Positions 47,346 to 53,287 of a stretch of DNA of 53,287 nucleotides are shown one piece after another. Made by a program: the position numbers and the translations under genes. This DNA is from an uncultured Lactobacillus sp. (lineage in GTDB: Bacteria; Bacillota; Bacilli; Lactobacillales; Lactobacillaceae), in contig NZ_CANBCP010000011.1 in assembly GCF_947367085.1 (NCBI RefSeq), positions 1 to 53,287 on the forward strand. Direction: 5' to 3'. Positions within the stretch are counted from its first letter, which is position 1; each line of letters starts with the position of its first letter. The notes under the pieces are model-generated. The model was not told the origin of the DNA. It searched no databases and worked only from the letters and a program-made list of their open reading frames with translations.

Positions 47346-47674
47346 TAGAAATGTTCAAATGCCTCTATTGGCAATACAAAAACTGTGGCTCCACCAACAG
47401 TGACTTTTACCGGTTGACTTATCATTGAAGTGCCTGCAGCATCCATGTTCATATTCGGGGAAACATATTGTTCACGAGTGTGAGAAGATTTTTTGATAAT
47501 TGAAATGACATCATTTACTTTTTCATCTTCAATCCCAATGATAAAAGTAGTATTACCCTCTCTTAAAAAGCCACCGCTAGTGGCTAATTTAGTAGCGCGG
47601 ATGCCTTTTTCAATAAACTGTCTAGCTAATGCATTTGCATCTTTATCTTGTACAATCGCAAGAATCAGTTTCAT
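47345..47674 (-). CDS. darA: Cyclic di-AMP receptor DarA (PstA, PII-like)
   Basis: Homotrimeric PII-like protein binding cyclic di-AMP; the output is unknown. 109 residues, normal. MKLILAIVQDKDANAL, the T-loop GGFLREGNTTFIIGIED and the C-terminal VTVGGATVFVLPIEAFEHF-type end (split: VTVGGATVFV, LPIEAFEHF) are diagnostic. Sits between tmk and holB as in Bacillus yaaQ. Confidence 0.96.
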   Translation of the reverse strand: MKLILAIVQDKDANALARQFIEKGIRATKLATSGGFLREGNTTFIIGIEDEKVNDVISIIKKSSHTREQYVSPNMNMDAAGTSMISQPVKVTVGGATVFVLPIEAFEHF

Positions 47675-47686
47675 ATAATCAAATCC

Positions 47687-48328
47687 TTACTTAAAAATCT
47701 CTGGCAATTGTTTTCTTATTATTTTAACACTTTGGGCAACCACATCAGTAATTGACGCGCTAGCATCTACAACTTTAATTCTTTCAGGATACTGTTTTAA
47801 AAGTTCTTGGTATCCTTGATAAACTTTCTCATGAAAAGCTAAACGTTCTTGTTCTAAACGATCTTCTGCATCAGGACGTAATTTCTTTATTCTTGCCAAA
47901 CCTTCAGCAGGATCAATATCAAAAAACAAAGTTAAATCCGGATTTAAATTATTTGTCGCAAAATCGTTTATTGCCTTAACCTCTTTAATCCCTAAATCTC
48001 TTCCCACTCCTTGATAGGCAAGCGAGCTATCAATATAACGATCTGAAAAAATGATCTTATTGGCCTTTAAGGCAGGCTTAATTACTTCATTGACGTGTTG
48101 ACCGCGCTGAGCGGCATAAAGCAAAGCTTCTGTGCGATCATCCATTTCTTTATTATTAGGATCAAGAATGATATCTCTAATCGCCTCAGAAATTTTTGAA
48201 CCACCAGGCTCACGTGTGACAATCACGGGATACTTAACCTGACTTGGAAAAGTCTTCATAATCTCATTAATAATAGTTGTCTTACCGGCTCCATCTGGAC
48301 CTTCAAATGTAATAAAATATCCGCTCAT
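47687..48328 (-). CDS. tmk: Thymidylate kinase
   Basis: Phosphorylates dTMP to dTDP. P-loop [14 protein letters not shown] (about residues 8-21), DR(Y/X) motif [17 protein letters not shown] (about 92-108) and the LID region [11 protein letters not shown]. 213 residues, normal. GGAGGG ribosome site. Opens the tmk-darA-holB-yabA-rsmI run. Confidence 0.98.
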   Translation of the reverse strand: MSGYFITFEGPDGAGKTTIINEIMKTFPSQVKYPVIVTREPGGSKISEAIRDIILDPNNKEMDDRTEALLYAAQRGQHVNEVIKPALKANKIIFSDRYIDSSLAYQGVGRDLGIKEVKAINDFATNNLNPDLTLFFDIDPAEGLARIKKLRPDAEDRLEQERLAFHEKVYQGYQELLKQYPERIKVVDASASITDVVAQSVKIIRKQLPEIFK

Positions 48329-48406
48329 TTTTTCCCTCCAAATGGAATTGTACTGTAAACAAATAATTAAAAACAGTCTTGTAATTTTCTTTTAGATAAA
48401 GTTTAC

Positions 48407-48438
48407 AAAAAAATGGCCCACCAAAGATGGGCACATTT
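48407..48438 (-). terminator. Terminator after yaaL
   Basis: On the minus strand AAATGTGCCCA pairs with TGGGCCATTT (one mismatch) and is followed by T7. It divides dnaX-ebfC-recR-yaaL from tmk. Confidence 0.8.
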
Positions 48439-48674
48439 TATTGTGTGATTACACTATCAGAACTACTAGATTTGGTATTTCTTCTGCGAGCTTCCTCATA
48501 AAGAAAATTATATTTGGCATGTAAAATTTTATTGGCAATTCGATTATCCGCTGAATAATCGACTGTTGTTTGATCAAACATTTTTTGATTTGCTAGTTGC
48601 TTTTGAAGCCGAGAGATCTCTTCAATTAGCATCTCATCTCCCAGCTTTTTTATTTTATTTCTATGTCCAATCAT
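48438..48674 (-). CDS. yaaL: YaaL family protein (DUF2508)
   Basis: 78-residue, charged, helical cytosolic protein. The pattern around [15 protein letters not shown] with an upstream amphipathic helix is DUF2508. Function unknown. It overlaps recR by four bases (ATGA) and follows it as in Bacillus recR-yaaL. Confidence 0.88.
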   Translation of the reverse strand: MIGHRNKIKKLGDEMLIEEISRLQKQLANQKMFDQTTVDYSADNRIANKILHAKYNFLYEEARRRNTKSSSSDSVITQ

Positions 48675-49270
48675 AGTGTCGTTCTCCCTTGTACAGCTCT
48701 TTTGAGTGTGATTGCATTTGCATATTCAATATCACTTCCGACAGCTAACCCGGCAGCTAAACGCGACACCTTAATTCCTGCTGGCTTAATAAGTTTACTA
48801 ATATACATCGCAGTCGATTCGCCTTCAGGAGTGGAGTTAAGAGCCAAAATAATTTCCTTAACATCATCATTTTTTTGTAAACGTGTAATTAAACTCTTGA
48901 TGTTAATTTCTTCTGGTCCTATCCCATCCATTGGTGATAACACCCCATGTAAGACATGATAAAGCCCATTATAATCGCCCATTTCTTCAAAAGCCATTAC
49001 ATCTTTTGGTTGTTCAACAACCATAATTGTTGATTGATCGCGATCAGGATTACGACATATTTCACACGGATCGCTCTCAGTTATGTTTCCACAAATTGAA
49101 CACGAATGTAGATCGCTTTTAACTTGTAGTAATGATTTTGAAAAATCACTCACATCTTCTTGTGGCATATCTAGCGTATAAAAAGCCAAACGAGTGGCCG
49201 TTTTTTCACCAATACCTGGTAGTTTCATATAACTTTCAATTAAACGTGCAATCGGTAATGGATATTGCAT
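48671..49270 (-). CDS. recR: Recombination mediator RecR
   Basis: Works with RecO/RecF to load RecA. 199 residues. Helix-hairpin-helix [14 protein letters not shown] (about 18-31), a four-cysteine zinc finger [16 protein letters not shown] (about 57-72) and the Toprim domain ([28 protein letters not shown]). Starts one base after ebfC. Confidence 0.98.
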   Translation of the reverse strand: MQYPLPIARLIESYMKLPGIGEKTATRLAFYTLDMPQEDVSDFSKSLLQVKSDLHSCSICGNITESDPCEICRNPDRDQSTIMVVEQPKDVMAFEEMGDYNGLYHVLHGVLSPMDGIGPEEINIKSLITRLQKNDDVKEIILALNSTPEGESTAMYISKLIKPAGIKVSRLAAGLAVGSDIEYANAITLKRAVQGRTTL

Positions 49271-49271
49271 T

Positions 49272-49601
49272 TTACATCAAACCTTTAGTGTACTTACCCA
49301 TCGAAGCTTGCGTAGCTTGTTCTACTTCATTAATTCCTTTATTTACTGCGTCAATTACTAAATCTTGCAGCATATCAGGATCATCAGGATCAATAGCTTC
49401 TTTATTGATCTTTAAATCTTTCAACTTACGATCTCCACTAAAAGTAGCAACAACTAAATCATCTGCAGATTTTCCAACAAATTCTTGAGTAGACAAGTTG
49501 GCTTGTTCTTGCTCCATTTGTTTTTGCATTTTCTTAGCTTGTTTAATCAAATTTTGCATATTGCCCATACCCATTGGGCCAAAATTAGGTCTCTTACTCA
49601 T
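49272..49601 (-). CDS. ebfC: Nucleoid-associated protein EbfC/YbaB
   Basis: 109-residue dimeric DNA-binding protein. [20 protein letters not shown] forms the N-terminal helix; the beta segment [17 protein letters not shown] and the C-terminal helix [14 protein letters not shown] follow. Sits between dnaX and recR as in most bacteria. Confidence 0.96.
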   Translation of the reverse strand: MSKRPNFGPMGMGNMQNLIKQAKKMQKQMEQEQANLSTQEFVGKSADDLVVATFSGDRKLKDLKINKEAIDPDDPDMLQDLVIDAVNKGINEVEQATQASMGKYTKGLM

Positions 49602-49618
49602 TTTTATCTCCTTATATA

Positions 49619-51442
49619 TTATTCATCTTTTATTGTAACTAAGTCACCAAAAAGTTCTTTTGCTTTATCGACTACCTGCTTTTTTTCTTCAGCAGTTACT
49701 TGACTTGCTTCGTCTTTTTGGGCTTCTTGCTCTTTTTGCTCAATCTTTTTTAGCTTTTTTGCAAGCAATTCTTCTTTATGACTTGCAACGAACTCTTTTC
49801 TAACTTGCATCCAAGAAGAATCAGCTACTAAAACAATATCATAATTATGCTTTGTCAGCGTTGCAATATTAGATTCCAATTCATTGATTAGGCTATTATC
49901 TTTATTTGCTCGTTCGAACCAAAGCTCATATTTACATTTTAAAACAACTTGCTTGTCGCTCGCAGCTACAGGCTCTAAAACTCCTAAAACTGCCTTTTTT
50001 GATACTTCAAGCATAGACAGTAAATCTGGCCAAATATCTTTAATAGTCGCAATATCTTGTTTAGTTGCATTTTCCAAGACATGGTAGACTTGCTTACGGT
50101 TATTTTCTTGAGAAGCTTTAGTATTAGTATTGAGCTTCTTTTTAACTGGCTTTTGTTCTTGAACTGGTGCTGAAGTAGGTTCCGTAACTTTTTTATTAGA
50201 TGGTTTAAAGCTATCTTGAATTTTACCAGAGAAGTTACTATTAGTTGATAATTTTGAATTTTGACTAGTCTTTAATAAACTATCAACTTGTTGCTTTAAT
50301 TCTAAAAGTTGCTTTTTTAAACTAGCGACTTCACTTGGACTCTGGACAACTTGCTTATCAGAGATTGAACTTACCATATCTTGGCTAGCTTTAACGATAA
50401 AGACATCAAGCGGGATCTGCTGCTGGTTAGTGTAGCGTAAGTCATTTAAAGCTTGATTAGCTAAATCAACGATTTTAAAGAACCTCTCACTTGCAACAGT
50501 TTTAATTTTTTCTTGATAATCTTCAATAAAAAAGGTCTGATCCTCATTCCCCTTTAAAGTAAGCATTACTTTAACAGATAGGGCAATAATTTCATCCAAA
50601 ATATTTTTAGTTGAAGCACCATTATCAAGTAACTGCTTAACTATTTCCAAGGCTTGGTCTGTTTTTTGGTCAGTCAAAGCCAAGAGTAAATTTTCGATTT
50701 TTTCTTGATCAGCAAAACCAGTGATCTTCAAAGCATCTTCATATCTGATTGAGTCTTGATCATAAGACAAAATCTGATCCAAGATACTTAAAGCATCCCT
50801 CATCCCACCATCAGCTACTTGAGCGATAATATTTAAAGCTTTAGGTTCAAAATCTACTTTTTCTTGCTCCAAGATATAACTCATTCGCTTAACCAGATCT
50901 TGTTGATCAATACGTTTGAAGTTATAACGTTGAGTTCTAGAAATAATAGTTGCCGGAACCTTTTGTAGCTCAGTCGTAGCTAAAATAAATACTACATGTT
51001 CCGGTGGCTCTTCCAAAGTCTTTAACAATGCATTAAATGCCCCCATTGAGAGCATATGAACTTCGTCAATGATATAGACTTTATACTTTCCTTGAGTTGG
51101 CGCATATTTTACCTTATCACGAATCTCACGAATTTCATCAACGCCGTTATTTGATGCAGCATCTATTTCAATGATATCGTTCATCGAACCTTGATCGGCT
51201 GCTTTACAATTTTCACACTCATTACAAGGCTCACCATCTTGCAAATTTGTACAATTCAACGCTTTTGCAAAAATCTTAGCACACGATGTCTTACCAGTTC
51301 CTCTAGGACCTGCGAATAAAAAGGCATGTGAAATCTTTTGACGCTTGATCGCATTCTTTAGTGTATCTGTAATTGCTTCTTGTCCCACAACTGCATCAAA
51401 TGTGCGTGGTCGCCACTTACGATAAAGTGCTTGATAAGCCAT
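49619..51442 (-). CDS. dnaX: DNA polymerase III subunits gamma/tau
   Basis: Clamp-loader ATPase. Walker [15 protein letters not shown] (about residues 44-57), zinc cluster [16 protein letters not shown], Walker [10 protein letters not shown], sensor SRTQRYNF. Residues about 370-607 form the tau region, with a coiled coil, a polar linker and a basic/acidic tail. 607 residues. AAGGGG ribosome site eight bases before the ATG. It lies directly behind a terminator that follows the SRP RNA, and no promoter fits between. Confidence 0.97.
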   Translation of the reverse strand: MAYQALYRKWRPRTFDAVVGQEAITDTLKNAIKRQKISHAFLFAGPRGTGKTSCAKIFAKALNCTNLQDGEPCNECENCKAADQGSMNDIIEIDAASNNGVDEIREIRDKVKYAPTQGKYKVYIIDEVHMLSMGAFNALLKTLEEPPEHVVFILATTELQKVPATIISRTQRYNFKRIDQQDLVKRMSYILEQEKVDFEPKALNIIAQVADGGMRDALSILDQILSYDQDSIRYEDALKITGFADQEKIENLLLALTDQKTDQALEIVKQLLDNGASTKNILDEIIALSVKVMLTLKGNEDQTFFIEDYQEKIKTVASERFFKIVDLANQALNDLRYTNQQQIPLDVFIVKASQDMVSSISDKQVVQSPSEVASLKKQLLELKQQVDSLLKTSQNSKLSTNSNFSGKIQDSFKPSNKKVTEPTSAPVQEQKPVKKKLNTNTKASQENNRKQVYHVLENATKQDIATIKDIWPDLLSMLEVSKKAVLGVLEPVAASDKQVVLKCKYELWFERANKDNSLINELESNIATLTKHNYDIVLVADSSWMQVRKEFVASHKEELLAKKLKKIEQKEQEAQKDEASQVTAEEKKQVVDKAKELFGDLVTIKDE

Positions 51443-51457
51443 TTTTATCCCCTTAGT

Positions 51458-51491
51458 AAAAAAACTCCTAACTCTTTAAAAGAGCTAAGAG
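51458..51491 (-). terminator. Terminator between the SRP RNA and dnaX
   Basis: On the minus strand CTCTTAGCTCTTT pairs with AAAGAGTTAGGAG (two G-U pairs) and is followed by T7, ending 16 bases before the dnaX start. Confidence 0.85.
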
Positions 51492-51512
51492 CGATGTTTA
51501 AAGTCTCAAAAA

Positions 51513-51590
51513 AAGGCACATGCCCAAGCAACCTTAGTGCTGCTACCTTCCGGTCCTGACACGATTCAGAAGAAGGACATTGCCCACAGA
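51513..51590 (-). ncRNA. ffs: Signal recognition particle RNA, small bacterial type
   Basis: The minus strand holds the SRP domain IV signature: CAGGACCGGAAGGTAGCAGC, with the GGAA tetraloop and the asymmetric internal loop that binds Ffh. The outer arms GGGCAATGTCC and GGGCATGTGCC pair. A T7 run follows the 3' end. Exact ends are estimated from the promoter and the stem. The place beside dnaX and tadA is the usual one. Confidence 0.93.
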
Positions 51591-51592
51591 AA

Positions 51593-51621
51593 AGTTTACC
51601 ATATTTATCTGCTGCATACAA
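51593..51621 (-). promoter_or_regulatory. SRP RNA promoter
   Basis: TTGTAT (51621-51616) and TAAACT (51598-51593) with a 17-base spacer and an extended -10 TG. The start site would be at about 51587. Confidence 0.7.
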
Positions 51622-51629
51622 CATACATC

Positions 51630-51645
51630 ATGCATTATAATGCAT
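51630..51645. repeat. Perfect 16-base palindrome between tadA and the SRP RNA
   Basis: ATGCATTATAATGCAT is fully self-complementary and is followed by a further TGCA repeat. It lacks a T-tract, so it is not a clear terminator. Confidence 0.5.
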
Positions 51646-51649
51646 GCAT

Positions 51650-52159
51650 CTATTCTTGATTCAGTTCTTTCTTTGCCTGCTTTTCAAGCTTTTGCTTTTG
51701 CCGAATTTCTCTAAAAAAAGATCTCAACATTTCCACAGATTGATCCTTATATAATCCCCCAAAAACCTGTGGATGATGGTTAAACTTATCCACAGTGAAT
51801 AAATTTACGACAGTACCTGCTGCTCCTGCTTTTTGATCGAAAGCTCCGTAATAAACCTCTTTGATACGCGAATTAATGATTGCACCAGCACACATTGGGC
51901 ATGGTTCTAAGGTAACAAACAAGCTGCAATCAACTAGACGCCATGAATTTAAGTTTTGGCAAGCTTGCCTGATCGCAATCATTTCTGCATGCTGGGTAGA
52001 ATCTTCATCTAATTCTCGCCGATTATAACCGCGTCCAATAATATTTCCTTCATTATCCACAACAATAGCACCAATTGGAACCTCGCCTTGTTTCTGGGCA
52101 ATTTTAGCTTGCTCAAAAGCAGCATTCATATATTTTTCCTTTTGCTCTTTAGTTAACAT
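51650..52159 (-). CDS. tadA: tRNA-specific adenosine deaminase
   Basis: Converts the wobble adenosine of tRNA-Arg(ACG) to inosine. The zinc site is HAE in STQHAEMIAI (about residue 58) and PCPMC in LEPCPMCAGAI (about 87-95). 169 residues, normal; the tail is basic. A ribosome site AGAGGAAAA precedes the ATG. It is in its usual place upstream of the SRP RNA and dnaX. Confidence 0.96.
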   Translation of the reverse strand: MLTKEQKEKYMNAAFEQAKIAQKQGEVPIGAIVVDNEGNIIGRGYNRRELDEDSTQHAEMIAIRQACQNLNSWRLVDCSLFVTLEPCPMCAGAIINSRIKEVYYGAFDQKAGAAGTVVNLFTVDKFNHHPQVFGGLYKDQSVEMLRSFFREIRQKQKLEKQAKKELNQE

Positions 52160-52195
52160 GTTTTTTCCTCTTTATCTACTACATGCTATTTTAAC

Positions 52196-52225
52196 AAAAA
52201 GAAAAAGCTAGCGTCTTGGCTAGCT
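52196..52225 (-). terminator. Second of two tandem terminators after the 57-residue membrane protein gene
   Basis: On the minus strand AGCTAGC pairs with GCTAGCT over a six-base loop and runs into a T-rich tract. Confidence 0.75.
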
Positions 52226-52253
52226 AAAATAAAAAGCCAGCTCTAGTCTGACT
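52226..52253 (-). terminator. First of two tandem terminators after the 57-residue membrane protein gene
   Basis: On the minus strand AGTCAG pairs with CTGGCT (one G-U pair) followed by a T-rich run. Confidence 0.6.
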
Positions 52254-52270
52254 TTCGCTAATATTCAAAT

Positions 52271-52444
52271 TTAAGATCTCTTCTTCAAAGTATAGGATTG
52301 AATAAAATACCATGCAGAACCAGCAAAATAGATTAATGCTAAACCAGTAGCGCCAAAAACGGCATTTCCATTAATCGCTACTAAAACTAAGCTGATAGTA
52401 GCAATTAGAACAATTAGCGTCAAAATAATATTAATAACTTTCAT
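52271..52444 (-). CDS. 57-residue two-helix membrane protein of unknown function
   Basis: ATG at 52444 to TAA at 52271. MKVINIILTLIVLIATISLV forms the first helix, GATGLALIYFAGSAWYFI most of the second, and the tail is basic (LKKRS). The ribosome site is weak (AGAAGAA), but TATAAT lies about 36 bases upstream and two terminators follow, so it reads as a real single-gene unit. I recognise no family. Confidence 0.65.
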   Translation of the reverse strand: MKVINIILTLIVLIATISLVLVAINGNAVFGATGLALIYFAGSAWYFIQSYTLKKRS

Positions 52445-52479
52445 AGTAATTCTTCTTTCATTCTTCTGAATACGCTTAC

Positions 52480-52485
52480 ATTATA
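52480..52485 (-). promoter_or_regulatory. -10 box of the 57-residue membrane protein gene
   Basis: Consensus TATAAT on the minus strand; the -35 is poor. Confidence 0.45.
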
Positions 52486-52560
52486 ACATCAGTTATCAAT
52501 ATTTTCTATATTGACGCTTTAAAATATAGCATTGATATATATGAATACAATACTAATATA

Positions 52561-53178
52561 TTAATTATTTCTGCTAGCTAAGATATAGTAGCCTTTATCT
52601 CTAGTTAGAATTTCGCAATTCCCATAGACCTCTGTCATTAACTTTTTAGCACTAGGAGCACCTTGCTTTTTTTGAATGACAGCAAGAACCAACCCATCCT
52701 TAACCAAAAAGTCTTTAGCTCGAGAAATAATTTCATCCACTACTTTTTTGCCTGCCCTAATTGGTGGATTGGTAAGAATTAAGCCAAAATTTCTTTTATC
52801 CACTTGTGTATAAATATCAGATTCGTAAATATCGACATTATCAATATTATTTAATTGTGCATTTCTTTTAGCTAAATCTAGTGCACGTTCATTAACATCA
52901 ACCATTTGCACTTCTTGCTGCGGCCAAAATCTAGCAGCAAATAAGCCAATAGGTCCATAGCCACATCCCACATCTAAAATCCCTTCATTAGGGAAAGATT
53001 GGCCTTTCATAGCTTTAATTAAGACACCTGACCCATAATCAACTCTCATTTTTGAAAATACACCTGCATCGGTATAAAACTTTAAGTCAATATCATCAAT
53101 GCGGTAGTGGACTAAGTGTTCATCATGCTTGCTATTTGGATTAGCAGCAAAGTACATTTGATTTTTTTCATTTGTCAT
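52561..53178 (-). CDS. Class I SAM methyltransferase, RsmC/YbxB-like
   Basis: About 205 residues with a complete MTS (RsmC) methyltransferase domain. The SAM motif ILDVGCGYGPIGLFAA is at about residues 67-82, motif NPPIRAG (NPPF-like catalytic loop) at about 135, and YFAANPNSKHDEH is the family's start. Likely targets are guanines in 16S rRNA (as for RsmC), unproven for YbxB. I chose the ATG at 53178, preceded by AAGGTG, not the frame's start seven codons earlier. Confidence 0.88.
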   Translation of the reverse strand: MTNEKNQMYFAANPNSKHDEHLVHYRIDDIDLKFYTDAGVFSKMRVDYGSGVLIKAMKGQSFPNEGILDVGCGYGPIGLFAARFWPQQEVQMVDVNERALDLAKRNAQLNNIDNVDIYESDIYTQVDKRNFGLILTNPPIRAGKKVVDEIISRAKDFLVKDGLVLAVIQKKQGAPSAKKLMTEVYGNCEILTRDKGYYILASRNN

Positions 53179-53275
53179 CTTTATCACCTTACTTCTCATT
53201 AAACATTATATATATTTTACTTTCACTTTTTTAGTTTTATAATAAGAAAGAGTAAAATAATTAGGAGAAATTTTT

Positions 53276-53287
53276 ATGGATATATCG
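53276..53287 (+). CDS. Start of a gene cut by the window edge
   Basis: ATG at 53276 reads M-D-I-S to the edge. It has AGGAG (53263-53267) nine bases upstream and TATAAT (53238-53243) before that. Too short to identify. Confidence 0.5.

Noticed and set aside
48438-51442. Programmed frameshift in dnaX (A-rich slippery site)
   Set aside because: I saw no clear AAAAAAG-type heptamer with a following hairpin near the gamma/tau border; without it there is no basis for a claim.

Overview
The window looks like chromosomal DNA of a low-GC, Gram-positive lactic acid bacterium. Gene content and order (divergent ccpA/pepQ, acyl-ACP thioesterase beside a folate-type ECF S component, GroESL under CIRCE control, the yabA-holB-darA-tmk-yaaL-recR-ebfC-dnaX cluster beside a small SRP RNA) fit Lactobacillus sensu stricto, probably the gasseri/johnsonii group. 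The species is my inference from protein style; no search was possible. Nearly all genes lie on the minus strand. I see no phage, IS element, CRISPR array, tRNA or rRNA.

Region by region: 1-4.3 kb holds ccpA/pepQ around a cre site, two envelope-stress type small proteins and an MscS channel. 4.3-18.5 kb is housekeeping: rdgB, murI, yslB, trxA, mutS2, cvpA, yrzB-ruvX-ireB, alaS behind an alanine T-box, a DEAD-box helicase, an nrnA-type DHH phosphoesterase, a broken dinB and zwf. 18.6-25.2 kb is yajC and the repair block ruvB-ruvA-mutL-mutS. 25.3-27.3 kb holds an ABC exporter preceded by a 16-codon leader ORF in a leader RNA with three competing pairing segments. 27.3-29.5 kb is groES-groEL. 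29.5-31.7 kb carries a LytTR regulator with a LiaF-like membrane protein, a decayed coding tail, and rex. 31.8-37 kb holds an ABC-F protein and an accessory-looking signalling module (small membrane protein, secreted protein, GHKL kinase, LytTR response regulator). 37-40.8 kb is purine interconversion (purB, purA, guaC). 40.8-46 kb contains a zinc-ribbon membrane protein, tsaB-rimI-tsaD, an S component, a thioesterase and rsmI. 46-53 kb is the replication/recombination cluster, SRP RNA, tadA, a 57-residue membrane protein and an RsmC-like methyltransferase. A gene begins in the last 12 bases.

Most notable: (1) MutL keeps its ATPase domain and C-terminal fold but has lost all three endonuclease/metal motifs, unexpected where no MutH is known. 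(2) dinB is interrupted by one in-frame TAA that removes the little finger and clamp-binding tail. (3) The leader ORF and switchable hairpins before the ABC exporter look like an undescribed attenuator. (4) The kinase/regulator/secreted-protein module is bounded by terminators sharing an identical 15-mer in inverted orientation. Several genes (mutS2, dnaX) sit directly behind intrinsic terminators with no room for a promoter, which suggests regulated read-through.
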